DNA from: Acinetobacter sp. NCu2D-2 | GTDB lineage: Bacteria; Pseudomonadota; Gammaproteobacteria; Pseudomonadales; Moraxellaceae | Direction: 5' to 3' | Length of the DNA: 64,000 nt | Assembly: GCF_001647675.1 (NCBI RefSeq) | Contig: NZ_CP015595.1 | Coordinates: 1 to 64,000 of the forward strand | In this document: positions 1-9,323 of the stretch, piece by piece | Layout: every line of letters starts with the position of its first letter | Position numbering within the stretch: position 1 is the first letter of the stretch | Program-made: the position numbers and the translations under genes | The notes under the pieces: model-generated | The model's input: only the letters and a program-made list of their open reading frames with translations | Told to the model about the DNA's origin: nothing | The model's database searches: none

Positions 1-2301
1 ATGAAACATAATCAAATCACTCAATCTTTAAAAAAATTGGCGGGACTTAACTTCTTTGCTGCAGCTGCAATTATGGGCTTCAGCCAGCAAGTGCTAGCTC
101 ATGGTCAAGCTGCAGAAATGGTTCCGTTGTATCAAAATATGAGTGATTTTGGTGCTGAAGTTAAGAAAGACGACTTCACCAACACATATACAATTAGCAA
201 AGGTTCAGTTGTTGTTCGTGCTAAACCAAACTCTGACACAGTGTTAGTAAACGGAAAGCCTTTAAAAGTTAGTGTTCCACTCGTTGAAAAAAATGGAAAA
301 GTCGAAGTTAGCAAAGAATTTGCGGCTGAAATTTTCCAATCAGGTCTAGATCAAACATTTAAAGTAGAGGCGACTGCGCATCCATTAAATGGCTTGAACA
401 CTCAAGAAATTACAAAAACCTATGAAGCGATCAGCCAATCTGAGCATGCTTATTCAAATATGCGTTTCTCAGAAATTAAATTGCGTGATCCTGCTAAAGA
501 GAAGGTTTGGGACGCATTTATTAATCACAAAGCTTTAAATGAAGACCGTATTGCTGAATTTACCTTACTTAAAGGTAAATCAGTGATTGAAGGTGCTGTC
601 AATTTAAAAACTGGCAAAGTCATTCAGTGGAATGTCCTTGAAAATACACATGGCATGGTACTTTACGATGACATGATGGCTGTACAAGACATTGTTACTA
701 AAGATAAAAATTATATTAAAGCACTTGCTAAACGTGGTGTGAAAGACCCGTCTAAAATTGTGACTACGCCACTGACTGTTGGATATTTCGGCGGTAAAGA
801 TGGCTTGAGTCAAGAATTAAATGTGCTGAAAGTGGTTTCTTATGTGAATGTCGGTGATGGTAACCATTGGGCGCATCCGATTGAAAACCTCGTAGCTGTA
901 GTTGATTTAGATAGCAAAAAAGTCATTAAAATTGAGGAAGGTTCAATCATTCCTGTACCAATGACACCGCGTCCAATTGATACAAAAAGTGCATTCGAGC
1001 ATAAGCCATTAAATATCGTAGAACCAGAAGGTAAGAATTTCTCGATCACGGGTCAAACGGTGCATTGGGGGCCTTGGTGCTTCCATGTCGGTTTAGACTC
1101 ACGTGTTGGGGTTAAATTATCTACAGTTACCTATAAAGACAAAGGCGTTAAACGTAAAGTCATGTATGAAGGTAACCTAGGCGGTATGGTTGTCCCTTAT
1201 GGTGACCCTGATATCGGTTGGTACTTTAAGTCTTACCTAGATTCTGGTGAGTATGGTATGGGTACATTGACTTCCCCAATCGAAAAAGGTATCGATGCAC
1301 CTGACAATGCAGTTCTGTTGGATGCTGTACTTGCTGATTACACCGGTCAACCACGTATTATTCCAAATGCAATTGCCATTTTTGAACGTTATGCGGGTCC
1401 TGAATACAAACATCAAGAAATGGATCAAGCCAATGTAAGTGCTGAACGACGTGAACTTGTTGTGCGTTGGATCAGTACTGTTGGTAACTATGACTACATG
1501 TTTGACTGGGTATTTAACAGCAACGGTATTGTAGCAATTAATGCGGGTGCAACTGGTATTGAGGCTGTTAAGGGCGTTAAAGCACGTACGATGCATGATG
1601 CTACAGCGAAAGAAGATACGCGTTATGGTACGTTGATTGATCACAACATCGTGGGTACAACGCATCAGCACATCTATAACTTCCGTTTAGATATGGATAT
1701 TGATGGTGAAGAAAATAGTTTCATCGAAATTGATCCAGTCATTGCGAAGAATACACGTAGTGGTCCGCGTACAAGTACCATGGAAGTAGAAGAGCGTACT
1801 GTTAAAACTGAACAAGATGCGGCACAAAAATTTGACCCATCAACAATACGTTTATTAAGCAATACAAATAAAGAAAACCGCATGGGTAATCCGGTTTCTT
1901 ATCAGATTATTCCTTATGCAGGTGGTACACATCCGATAGCAAAAGGTGCGAATTTCTCGCCTGATGAATGGTTATTCAAACGTCTAAACTTCATGGATAA
2001 GCAAATTTGGGTGACAAAGCGTGATGCCAATGAGTTATTCCCTGAAGGCAAATACACAAATCGTTCAAAAGAAGATACGGGTCTTGGTCAATTTGTCGCA
2101 AACAATGACAATATTGAAAATAAAGATTTAGTTGTGTGGATGACGACAGGTACAACACACGTAGCGCGTGCTGAAGAGTGGCCAATTATGCCAACAGAGT
2201 GGGTTTACACCATGTTGAAACCTTGGAACTACTTCGACAGCACACCGACCTTACAAGCGGATGAGCTAAAACAAGACAAGAAATCAAAGTCTAAAAAATA
2301 A
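1..2301 (+). CDS. tynA: Copper-containing primary amine oxidase (TynA type), periplasmic
   Basis: Oxidises primary amines such as phenylethylamine and tyramine to aldehyde, H2O2 and ammonia in the periplasm. A signal peptide covers residues 1-33 (cleavage VLA|HG). The TPQ cofactor precursor is Y497 in GNYDYMFDW. Copper ligands are H555 and H557 (THQHIYNF) and H720 (GTTHVAR). The catalytic base is D414 and the gate is Y412 in KSYLDSGEYGMG. All sit where E. coli TynA has them, and the 766-residue length fits. The gene starts exactly at the window edge, so its promoter is not visible. A strong terminator follows. The hydroxyphenylacetaldehyde products could be oxidised elsewhere to (hydroxy)phenylacetates, which would suit the hydroxylase and homogentisate genes downstream; that link is inference. 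Confidence 0.95.
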   Translation: MKHNQITQSLKKLAGLNFFAAAAIMGFSQQVLAHGQAAEMVPLYQNMSDFGAEVKKDDFTNTYTISKGSVVVRAKPNSDTVLVNGKPLKVSVPLVEKNGKVEVSKEFAAEIFQSGLDQTFKVEATAHPLNGLNTQEITKTYEAISQSEHAYSNMRFSEIKLRDPAKEKVWDAFINHKALNEDRIAEFTLLKGKSVIEGAVNLKTGKVIQWNVLENTHGMVLYDDMMAVQDIVTKDKNYIKALAKRGVKDPSKIVTTPLTVGYFGGKDGLSQELNVLKVVSYVNVGDGNHWAHPIENLVAVVDLDSKKVIKIEEGSIIPVPMTPRPIDTKSAFEHKPLNIVEPEGKNFSITGQTVHWGPWCFHVGLDSRVGVKLSTVTYKDKGVKRKVMYEGNLGGMVVPYGDPDIGWYFKSYLDSGEYGMGTLTSPIEKGIDAPDNAVLLDAVLADYTGQPRIIPNAIAIFERYAGPEYKHQEMDQANVSAERRELVVRWISTVGNYDYMFDWVFNSNGIVAINAGATGIEAVKGVKARTMHDATAKEDTRYGTLIDHNIVGTTHQHIYNFRLDMDIDGEENSFIEIDPVIAKNTRSGPRTSTMEVEERTVKTEQDAAQKFDPSTIRLLSNTNKENRMGNPVSYQIIPYAGGTHPIAKGANFSPDEWLFKRLNFMDKQIWVTKRDANELFPEGKYTNRSKEDTGLGQFVANNDNIENKDLVVWMTTGTTHVARAEEWPIMPTEWVYTMLKPWNYFDSTPTLQADELKQDKKSKSKK

Positions 2302-2311
2302 TTTTTAGCGA

Positions 2312-2343
2312 AGAGGACTAACATAAGTTAGTCCTCTTTTTTT
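2312..2343 (+). terminator. Rho-independent terminator after tynA
   Basis: A perfect 11-bp stem (AGAGGACTAAC / GTTAGTCCTCT) with an ATAA loop is followed by a run of T. It separates tynA from the porin gene. Confidence 0.9.
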
Positions 2344-2363
2344 TATAAAAAAGAAGGAAAGTT

Positions 2364-3632
2364 ATGAAAAAGAATATTTTTTCAATCGCTGTACTCACAG
2401 CAATGGGGTCTACAGCAGTTAATGCTCAAGCATTACCAGAACAACTCACTGTTAAACCTGTGATCGATTTAACTGCAGCTACCTTCTATAGCGATAAGAG
2501 CTATGATGGGATGACGACTGACAGTAAATCATGGCAGGAAGTCGTTGCTAAATATGGCGTAGAAGCTGAATATAAGCTTGATCAAGGTACACTTTACAGT
2601 AGCCTTATCGCAGTCAGTTCTGCAACTTTTGGCGATGGAGATGCTGCCGGTATTACTACAGGTGATGAGCGTAAAACGTCTTTGGAGCAGTGGAATTTAG
2701 GTTGGCGCAATGGTTCTGTTGAAGATGCTACAATTGATGCAAGTATAGGTCGTCAGAAAGTCCAAATCGCGGATGGCTTCTTGGTTGCTGGTGATGCACT
2801 TAACTTTGGTAAAGGCTATGGTGATGAGCTTGATCGTGGTGGTGCTTATTACTTAGCAGCACGTCAAAGCTTCGATATGACAGCGGTATTACATTATCAA
2901 ATTAATGATGCATTAAAGACGCATTGGTACTATTTAGAATCAAGCAATAAAGCACAAAATGAAGCGAAACTGTGGTCAGCAGATTTTGAATATCAGTATG
3001 CGAACAGTGATTTTGGTTTAACTTATTTACAAATCACAGATGTAGCAGATAAAGAAACCCAACGTGATGATCTAAAAGATATTGCTGTTCGTGCAAAAAA
3101 ACAAGTCAATGAACAACTTGCTTTGGCTGCTGAATATGTCCATCAAGATCAAAAGCAAGGCAATGAAAACGCTTGGTATGCATCTGCACAATATACATTT
3201 GATCAAGTGAAGTATCAGCCGACGTTAGGCTACCGTTTCTCATCATTCTCAGAACAATATGATGGCTTGTTCTATGGCAATACGGATGCAGGCTTCGGAA
3301 CCTGGTTCCAAGGTGAGGTTGCTGCGAACTATTCAGGTCCTTACAGTACCAATGCACGTATTCATCAACTATCTTTACAGGGATCTGTACAAGAGAATTT
3401 ACATCTAGGTGTGTTGGGCTACAAGTTTGATACCATTGATAAATCATCTGGGGAGAATCTTGATGGAGCAGAAGTAGATTTATTTGCAGTATGGTCACCG
3501 ACACAAAATGTTAATGTCATTCCATTGATCGGTTTCTACAAACCGAAAAAAGATGTAAATAATGGTGGGGCTCAAATGGGTGACAAAGACACCAATACTT
3601 ATGCTCAACTGATTCTTCAATATGTGTACTAA
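2364..3632 (+). CDS. Outer-membrane beta-barrel porin
   Basis: A 422-residue protein with a signal peptide (residues 1-21, cleavage near VNA|QA). The rest consists of alternating strand-like segments with frequent aromatic girdle residues and ends in ...QLILQYVY, with the terminal aromatic residue expected of an outer-membrane barrel. The stretch with ASIGRQKVQIADGFLVAGD and the overall size resemble OprD-like and alginate-export-type substrate-specific porins; I cannot say which. The start has a GGAAAG ribosome site. Terminators on both sides make it a single-gene unit. Its place beside the amine oxidase suggests uptake of an aromatic amine or acid, but nothing in the sequence proves the substrate. 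Confidence 0.8.
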   Translation: MKKNIFSIAVLTAMGSTAVNAQALPEQLTVKPVIDLTAATFYSDKSYDGMTTDSKSWQEVVAKYGVEAEYKLDQGTLYSSLIAVSSATFGDGDAAGITTGDERKTSLEQWNLGWRNGSVEDATIDASIGRQKVQIADGFLVAGDALNFGKGYGDELDRGGAYYLAARQSFDMTAVLHYQINDALKTHWYYLESSNKAQNEAKLWSADFEYQYANSDFGLTYLQITDVADKETQRDDLKDIAVRAKKQVNEQLALAAEYVHQDQKQGNENAWYASAQYTFDQVKYQPTLGYRFSSFSEQYDGLFYGNTDAGFGTWFQGEVAANYSGPYSTNARIHQLSLQGSVQENLHLGVLGYKFDTIDKSSGENLDGAEVDLFAVWSPTQNVNVIPLIGFYKPKKDVNNGGAQMGDKDTNTYAQLILQYVY

Positions 3633-3670
3633 GATGGTATTTTATAGTTTTTAACTATATTTAATGTATA

Positions 3671-3698
3671 AAAAAGCACTGATTTTTCAGTGCTTTTT
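3671..3698. terminator. Bidirectional terminator between convergent genes
   Basis: AAAAAGCACTGA and TCAGTGCTTTTT form a 12-bp stem with a TTTT loop. There are A and T tracts on both sides, so it can end the porin transcript and the minus-strand catabolic operon. Confidence 0.85.
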
Positions 3699-3710
3699 TA
3701 TATTTAATCT

Positions 3711-4094
3711 TTAATGTTTTTCATACTCTTGAATGACTTCTAAGGCAGCACGAAAAGCTTCTTGAGTCGCTGGTGCACCGCAATATGGCAAGCTATGCAG
3801 TAGAACTTCCTGAATCTCTTCGACTGTTGCGCCATTATTTAAAGCGCCACGTACATGGCCTTTAAGCTCAGTCGGACTTTTTTGTGCTGTTAGAAAAGCG
3901 ATCGTGATGAGGGAGCGATATTTACGTGGCAGTACACCTTCACGTTGCCATGTTGAACCCCAAGCATGCTCATTGATCCAATTTTGTAAAGGTTCAGTAA
4001 AAGGGACTGTATTATCCTGCGCGCGTTTTACAAAAGCTTCACCCATGACTTCTTTACGAACCTTTAGTCCATTTTCAAAATCTTGTTGAGACAT
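3711..4094 (-). CDS. Carboxymuconolactone decarboxylase (CMD) family protein
   Basis: A 127-residue single-domain CMD protein, about the length of 4-carboxymuconolactone decarboxylase (PcaC). The family core is visible in LPRKYRSLITIAFLTAQ, HVRGALNNGATVEEIQEVLLH and YCGAPATQEAFRA. It is the last gene of the homogentisate-type operon, downstream of the thiolase. The protocatechuate pathway is not encoded here, so a PcaC role is not supported by context. It may act on another lactone or oxoacid, or be a CMD protein with a different function. Confidence is high for the family and low for the reaction. Confidence 0.85.
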   Translation of the reverse strand: MSQQDFENGLKVRKEVMGEAFVKRAQDNTVPFTEPLQNWINEHAWGSTWQREGVLPRKYRSLITIAFLTAQKSPTELKGHVRGALNNGATVEEIQEVLLHSLPYCGAPATQEAFRAALEVIQEYEKH

Positions 4095-4161
4095 CTTATT
4101 TACCCTCTGAATTTTATAAATATGGTGTCTCAGGTTGAGCCCACCATATTAATTATAAGTT

Positions 4162-5340
4162 TTATGCTTTTACTTCAATTGCAATTGCTGTCGCTTCACC
4201 ACCACCGATACAAAGTGCAGCAATCCCTTTACGCTTACCTAAACGTTTTAAAGCGTAGGCGAGTGTCACAATAATGCGTGAACCTGAAGAACCTAAAGGA
4301 TGACCCAATGCACATGCGCCACCTGAAATATTTACTTTTTCGCTATCTAAATTAAAGGCATCAATTGCAGCCATTGTGACCATGGCAAACGCTTCATTGA
4401 TTTCCCATAAATCGACTTCTTCAGCAGCCCAACCAGTTTTTTTCAGTACTTTCTCAATCGCACCAACTGGTGCAATCGTAAATTCTGAAGGATGTTGAGA
4501 ATGGCTTGCATAAGCTTTGATTTCTGCAAGGACAGGGAGACCTTTCGCTGTGGCATATTCTTCTGAAGTGACTGCTATTGCAGATGCACCATCGGAAATT
4601 GAGCTTGCATTGGCAGCAGTAATCGTCCCATCTTTGGCAAAAGCAGGACGTAAGGTCGGGATCTTCTCAAGTTTTGCTGTAAAAGGATTTTCATCCTGAA
4701 TTACGACAGTTTCACCCTTACGACTGGTAACTGTCACTGGTGCAATTTCGTCAGTAAGATAACCATTTTGAATTGCAGATTGGGCACGAGTTAATGAGCG
4801 AATCGCAAACTCATCTTGTTGTTCGCGTGTATAGCCTTTTTTATTGGCCATGTCTTGAGCAAGAACACCCATTGAATAGCCAGTTTCAGCATCTTCCAAA
4901 CCTTCTTGGAACATATGGTCTGTGACTTTTCCATGCCCCATACGGAAACCAGCACGAGCTTTATCCATAAGATAAGGCGCGTTACTCATTGATTCCATAC
5001 CACCAGCAATGATCAAATCAGCACTTTCTGCTTTGATTGCATCAGCAGCTTGCATGACAGCCTTCATACCCGAACCACAGATTTTATTAATAGTGGTCGC
5101 ACCGACATGATCAGGAATACCAGCTAAGCGCATTGCTTGACGAGCAGGTCCTTGTTTTAAGCCTGCGGGTAGGACACAACCCATGATAACTTCATCAATA
5201 CTTGAACTATCGATATTTGCGCGCTTGATCGTTTCTTGAATTGCAGCAGCACCCAGCTGTGGTGCTGTTAAGTTAGATAAGCCACCCTGAAAGCTACCCA
5301 TTGCTGTGCGGCTAGCTGCACTGATAATAATTTTTTTCAT
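4162..5340 (-). CDS. atoB: Acetyl-CoA acetyltransferase (thiolase)
   Basis: Cleaves acetoacetyl-CoA with CoA to two acetyl-CoA, the last step of homogentisate breakdown. With the start at MKKIIISAAS (5340) it is 392 residues, the usual thiolase length; a longer reading with 14 more residues is unlikely. The classic catalytic set is present: C88 in NKICGSGM, H347 in CALGHPLGSSG and C377 in ALCIGGGEA. It follows scoB after an 84-bp gap containing a UUCG hairpin, so it is probably in the same operon with reduced read-through. Confidence 0.93.
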   Translation of the reverse strand: MKKIIISAASRTAMGSFQGGLSNLTAPQLGAAAIQETIKRANIDSSSIDEVIMGCVLPAGLKQGPARQAMRLAGIPDHVGATTINKICGSGMKAVMQAADAIKAESADLIIAGGMESMSNAPYLMDKARAGFRMGHGKVTDHMFQEGLEDAETGYSMGVLAQDMANKKGYTREQQDEFAIRSLTRAQSAIQNGYLTDEIAPVTVTSRKGETVVIQDENPFTAKLEKIPTLRPAFAKDGTITAANASSISDGASAIAVTSEEYATAKGLPVLAEIKAYASHSQHPSEFTIAPVGAIEKVLKKTGWAAEEVDLWEINEAFAMVTMAAIDAFNLDSEKVNISGGACALGHPLGSSGSRIIVTLAYALKRLGKRKGIAALCIGGGEATAIAIEVKA

Positions 5341-5378
5341 CCGTTGATATTTCTCATATTTAAGTTGTTTAAATACAA

Positions 5379-5402
5379 TCAAAGCAGCCGAAGCTGCTTT
5401 GA
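5379..5402 (-). terminator. UUCG-tetraloop hairpin inside the operon
   Basis: Read on the minus strand, TCAAAGCAGC and GCTGCTTTGA form a 10-bp stem closed by a C(TTCG)G tetraloop, followed by the T-rich TTGTATTT. It lies between scoB and the thiolase gene. It could be a partial terminator or a processing or stability element. Confidence 0.6.
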
Positions 5403-5424
5403 ATTAGTGGATCATGATCATCAA

Positions 5425-6069
5425 TTATGCTGCGATTGCATCAGTGATCAGCTCAACACCTGTTGCAGCTTGGATCTGTTCCAATGACACATCCTTTGCA
5501 AGTTCTACTAATACCACACCTTTTTCTGTAATATCCATTACACCAAGGTCCGTAATAACACGATTTACTACACCTTTTCCGGTTAAAGGAAGGGCACAGT
5601 TTTTAACGATTTTAGCACTGCCGTCTTTTGCGTTATGTTCCATCAACACAACTACTTTTTGAACGCCAGCAACTAAGTCCATCGCACCGCCCATACCTTT
5701 AACCTTTTTACCTGGAATCATCCAGTTAGCAAGGTCACCTTGTTCAGATACCTCCATCGCACCTAAAATGGCAATGTTGACATGTCCGCCACGGATCATT
5801 GCGAAAGACTCAGAACTTGAGAAAAATGCCGCGCCTTTACGTGCAGTCACGGTTTGTTTACCCGCATTGATTAAATCCGCATCTACAGTTTCAGCTGTAG
5901 GGAATTCATCAATACCGAGTAAACCATTTTCAGATTGAAGCCAAACATTAATATCTTCAGGAATATAATTGGCGACAAGGGTAGGTAAACCAATACCTAA
6001 ATTGACGTAGAAGCCATCTTCAAGCTCAAGTGCGGCACGTTGTGCCATTTCATTACGTGTCCAAGCCAT
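5425..6069 (-). CDS. scoB: 3-oxoacid CoA-transferase, subunit B
   Basis: Beta subunit of the succinyl-CoA:3-ketoacid CoA-transferase that activates acetoacetate to acetoacetyl-CoA. It is 214 residues, the normal length. The catalytic glutamate is E47 in QSENGLLG, and the family motif [14 protein letters not shown] is present. Its start is 3 bp past the end of scoA, so the two subunits are probably translationally coupled. Acetoacetate is a product of the fumarylacetoacetase encoded upstream, which fits its place in the pathway. Confidence 0.95.
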   Translation of the reverse strand: MAWTRNEMAQRAALELEDGFYVNLGIGLPTLVANYIPEDINVWLQSENGLLGIDEFPTAETVDADLINAGKQTVTARKGAAFFSSSESFAMIRGGHVNIAILGAMEVSEQGDLANWMIPGKKVKGMGGAMDLVAGVQKVVVLMEHNAKDGSAKIVKNCALPLTGKGVVNRVITDLGVMDITEKGVVLVELAKDVSLEQIQAATGVELITDAIAA

Positions 6070-6072
6070 GAT

Positions 6073-6774
6073 TTAAGCCTCTGCCTTTAAAGTCATTTGT
6101 TCGATACGTTTTTCAGGTGTTGCATTTAGAACGATACGATTGACATAAATTCCAGGTAAGTGGATATCATCAGGATCAATTTCACCGATTTCTACAATTT
6201 GCTCAACTTCAACAATAGTGAACTTACCAGCAACAGCACATTCTGGATTAAAGTTTCGAGCCGTTTTACGGAATACCAGGTTACCCGCTTTATCGGCCTT
6301 ATATGCTTTAACAAGCGCAACGTCGGCAGTTAATGTTGGTTCTAAAATGTATTCTTTACCATCAAAAATACGACTTTCTTTACCTTCAGCGATCAGTGTT
6401 CCAACACCAGTTTGAGTATAGAACGCAGGAATACCCGCACCACCTGAACGTAACTTTTCAGCCAAGGTCCCTTGAGGCGTTAACTCAACTTCAAGTTCAC
6501 CACTTAAATATTGACGTTCAAATTCTTTGTTTTCACCCACATAAGATGAAATCATTTTTTTAATTTGTTTGGTCTGAAGAAGCTTTCCTAAACCAAAATC
6601 ATCGACACCCGCATTATTGGAGATACAGGTTAGATTCTTAACCCCCGTTTCTTTAAGCGCTTCGATTAACGCTTCCGGAATACCGCATAAACCAAATCCG
6701 CCGACAGCCAAGGTTTGACCATCTGCAACAATACCATCAAGTGCTTCGCGTGCACTTGCAACCAACTTATTCAC
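6073..6774 (-). CDS. scoA: 3-oxoacid CoA-transferase, subunit A
   Basis: Alpha subunit of the acetoacetate-activating CoA-transferase, 233 residues. The family signature [13 protein letters not shown] lies at residues 25-37, and [14 protein letters not shown] and [19 protein letters not shown] are also typical. It is followed immediately by subunit B and preceded, after 18 bp, by the VOC gene, so it is part of one minus-strand transcription unit. I read it as succinyl-CoA:acetoacetate transferase from context, but a related short-chain transferase (AtoD type) cannot be excluded. Confidence 0.95.
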   Translation of the reverse strand: MNKLVASAREALDGIVADGQTLAVGGFGLCGIPEALIEALKETGVKNLTCISNNAGVDDFGLGKLLQTKQIKKMISSYVGENKEFERQYLSGELEVELTPQGTLAEKLRSGGAGIPAFYTQTGVGTLIAEGKESRIFDGKEYILEPTLTADVALVKAYKADKAGNLVFRKTARNFNPECAVAGKFTIVEVEQIVEIGEIDPDDIHLPGIYVNRIVLNATPEKRIEQMTLKAEA

Positions 6775-6792
6775 GTATTTAATCCTTTTAAA

Positions 6793-7368
6793 TCAGTGAT
6801 CAACTTTTGCATCAGCTGAGTTATTTTCTAATTCATCTGCATGTAAGAAATGAGTGTGGTGTGGAGCACGTTTGGTTTTTGACCATTCTTCCAGCATTTC
6901 GTGTTTCATTTCTTCGGTGATAAGCGCAATTTTTTCAGGTGCTTTCTCATCATCATAAGCAAGTTCTAAACGGTGACCATTTGGATCGAAGAAGTAAATT
7001 GAATGGAAAATACCGTGATTGGTAATACCTAAAACATCGACACCATTGGCTTCTAAGTGCTCTTTTGCTTCAATTAAAGCAGCACGATCTTTGACTTTAA
7101 GTGCAATATGCTGAACCCATTTTGGTGTGTTTTCATCACGACCCATTTCAGGTTGTGTCGGAAGTTCAAAGAATGCCAAAACGTTGCCATTACCAGCATC
7201 AAGAAATAAATGCATGTAAGGGTCAAAAGCTTTAGTTGATGGCACGTGATCTTCAGCGAATGCCAAAATAAAGTCCATGTTGAGATTTTTTTTGTACCAT
7301 TCCACCGTTTCTTTGGCATCTTTACAACGGTAAGCAACGTGGTGAATTTTTTCGATTTGTATCGCCAT
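6793..7368 (-). CDS. VOC-family metalloprotein in the homogentisate operon
   Basis: A 191-residue protein with one vicinal-oxygen-chelate fold made of two beta-alpha-beta-beta-beta modules. Candidate metal ligands are H10 (HHVAYRCKD), E68 (LAFFELP), H87 (VQHIALKVKD) and E135 (GHRLELAYDD). The C-terminus is histidine-rich (APHHTHFLH). It sits between maiA and scoA with gaps of 18-20 bp. The ligand set fits either a glyoxalase/epimerase-type enzyme (four ligands) or an extradiol dioxygenase (His-His-Glu). No cupin-type homogentisate 1,2-dioxygenase is encoded nearby, so a ring-cleavage role is conceivable, but this is inference. Confidence 0.85.
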   Translation of the reverse strand: MAIQIEKIHHVAYRCKDAKETVEWYKKNLNMDFILAFAEDHVPSTKAFDPYMHLFLDAGNGNVLAFFELPTQPEMGRDENTPKWVQHIALKVKDRAALIEAKEHLEANGVDVLGITNHGIFHSIYFFDPNGHRLELAYDDEKAPEKIALITEEMKHEMLEEWSKTKRAPHHTHFLHADELENNSADAKVDH

Positions 7369-7388
7369 ATGAATGTCCTTATTTAAAA

Positions 7389-8027
7389 TTATCCAGCGTC
7401 TTGCTGTGCTTCAGGAGCTGCATTTTTAAATGCATCTAATTGATTGCAATGTTGATAGATGGCTTGAATTTTTGGATAAGCCGATAAATCGATGTTGAAA
7501 CGCAATGCGTTATACACTTGAGGAATCAAGCAGCAATCGGCAAGCGTCGGTTGATCACCGAAACAGAATTGACCATTTGATTCAGACAGTTGAGCTTCAA
7601 GTGTATTAAATCCAGTCAGTACCCAATGTGTGTACCATTGATTTTTCTGTTCTTCAGAAACTTCTAAAGTGCCAGTTAAATATTGCAGTACTCGTAGGTT
7701 ATTCAACGGGTGAATATCACAAGCGATGGCAAGACTAAACGCACGTACCAATGCACGTTGTTTAGGGTCATGAGGTAGCAATGCGACTTCAGGGTGTTGA
7801 TCTTCTAAATATTCTAAAATACTTAGAGATTGGCTTAGTTTTAATTCATCATCGACCAATGTTGGAACCAATTTAGATGGATTGATCGCCTTATATGCTT
7901 CACCATGCTGTTCACCGCCATTTTTCACTAAATGGACGGGGATTTGATCAGCATTCAAATTTTTTAAATTCAACGCGATACGTACACGGTATGCGGCTGA
8001 ACTTCGAAAATAGGTATACAGTTGCAT
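7389..8027 (-). CDS. maiA: Maleylacetoacetate isomerase (zeta-class GST)
   Basis: Isomerises 4-maleylacetoacetate to 4-fumarylacetoacetate using glutathione. It is 212 residues with a zeta-class GST N-terminus: the motif SSAAYRVRIALNLK starts at residue 9, where the serine pair contacts glutathione. NPSKLVPTL and the C-terminal helical-domain motif QPTLADCCLIPQVYNA follow. It sits 12 bp downstream of fahA and 20 bp upstream of the VOC gene. The close alternative, maleylpyruvate isomerase of the gentisate pathway, is less likely because the partner hydrolase is a full-length fumarylacetoacetase. Confidence 0.93.
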   Translation of the reverse strand: MQLYTYFRSSAAYRVRIALNLKNLNADQIPVHLVKNGGEQHGEAYKAINPSKLVPTLVDDELKLSQSLSILEYLEDQHPEVALLPHDPKQRALVRAFSLAIACDIHPLNNLRVLQYLTGTLEVSEEQKNQWYTHWVLTGFNTLEAQLSESNGQFCFGDQPTLADCCLIPQVYNALRFNIDLSAYPKIQAIYQHCNQLDAFKNAAPEAQQDAG

Positions 8028-8039
8028 GATTTAATTTCC

Positions 8040-9323
8040 TTAAGCTTGGAAATTAAATTGAAGTGCTGGCAAAACTTTACCTGTCACTTCACCAAAGCCG
8101 ATACGTAGACCATCTTTTTCACAGAAACCTTTCATAATGACTGTATCGCCATCCTGAATAAAAGTACGTTGCTCACCATTGGCAAGTGTCAGTGGTTTGG
8201 TTGCATTCCATGTGATTTCTAATAATGAACCATATGAGTTTGGTGTAGGACCTGAAATTGTGCCTGAACCCATTAAGTCACCGACTTGAACATTACAACC
8301 CGCGATCGTGTGATGTGTCAGTTGCTGTGCCATTGACCAATACATGTATTTGAAGTTGGTTTCACAAATGACATCTGCTTGTGCTGCATTTTCTGCTTGG
8401 ATTTCAACAGATAAGTTGATGTCATAGCTGTTTGCTGAATGATCTTCGCGAAGGTATGCAAGTGGTTGTGGTTCTTGAACAGGTGAGCTTGTTTTAAATG
8501 GCTCTAAGGCTTCAAGTGTCACAATCCATGGTGAAATTGATGATGCAAAAGTTTTGGCATTGAATGGACCAAGTGGTACATATTCCCATTGTTGTAAGTC
8601 ACGTGCAGACCAGTCATTGAATAGCACCATACCAAAAATATGATCCCACGCATTTTCAATTGAAATTGGTTCACCGAGTTTATTTGGTTTACCAACAATG
8701 AAACCTGTCTCTAGTTCGAAATCAAGTTTACGGCATGCTGAGAATTGTGGACGGTCTTCATTCGGAAGTTTGATCTGACCTGATGGACGAACCACATCTG
8801 TACCACTCACAATCACAGAGCTTGCACGACCGTTATAACCTACTGGCAGTTCAGACCAGTTCGCAAGAAGTGCGTTCTTAGGATCACGGAACATACAACC
8901 TACGTTTGTTGCGTGTTCTTTTGAAGAATAAAAATCTGTATAGCCAGGAACATGGACAGGAAGATGCATGATGACATCAGCTTGTTTATGGAAAACTTTG
9001 CCACGTAATTCACTATTGTCACGTAGCTCTGGATTGTCCGCTGAAAGTAGGTTTTGTAATTCAGCACGAATTTTTGACCAATTTTCTTTTCCAGAATCAA
9101 TAAATTTATTCAGTGTTGCCTGATTGAAAAAGGTTTCGCCTGATTGGATCGATAAATAGCCATTTGCTTCAAGAGCAGCAAGATCTACCACCCACTCACC
9201 CAATGCCACACCTACACGACGTTCACCTTCTTGTGAATTACTAAATACGCCATAAGGTAAGTTTTGAATGGGAAAATCTGAATTTTGAGCAACGTCAATA
9301 AACGATTTTAATTGGCTAGTCAT
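8040..9323 (-). CDS. fahA: Fumarylacetoacetase
   Basis: Hydrolyses fumarylacetoacetate to fumarate and acetoacetate. It is 427 residues from the chosen ATG at 9323, which has AAGGA 8 nt upstream; an ATG at 9329 has only 2 nt of spacing. This is the long two-domain form: an N-terminal SH3-like domain with NLPYGVFSN, then the catalytic metal-binding domain with RKLDFELETGFIVG, NDWSARDLQQWEYVPLGPF and GTISGPTPNSYGSLLE. It is the first gene of the minus-strand operon and faces the IclR regulator across a 350-bp divergent region with tandem palindromes. Confidence 0.95.
   Translation of the reverse strand: MTSQLKSFIDVAQNSDFPIQNLPYGVFSNSQEGERRVGVALGEWVVDLAALEANGYLSIQSGETFFNQATLNKFIDSGKENWSKIRAELQNLLSADNPELRDNSELRGKVFHKQADVIMHLPVHVPGYTDFYSSKEHATNVGCMFRDPKNALLANWSELPVGYNGRASSVIVSGTDVVRPSGQIKLPNEDRPQFSACRKLDFELETGFIVGKPNKLGEPISIENAWDHIFGMVLFNDWSARDLQQWEYVPLGPFNAKTFASSISPWIVTLEALEPFKTSSPVQEPQPLAYLREDHSANSYDINLSVEIQAENAAQADVICETNFKYMYWSMAQQLTHHTIAGCNVQVGDLMGSGTISGPTPNSYGSLLEITWNATKPLTLANGEQRTFIQDGDTVIMKGFCEKDGLRIGFGEVTGKVLPALQFNFQA

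Noticed and set aside
1237-1671. A 144-codon minus-strand frame inside tynA.
   Set aside because: It is antisense to the strongly conserved catalytic domain and its product has no protein-like pattern.
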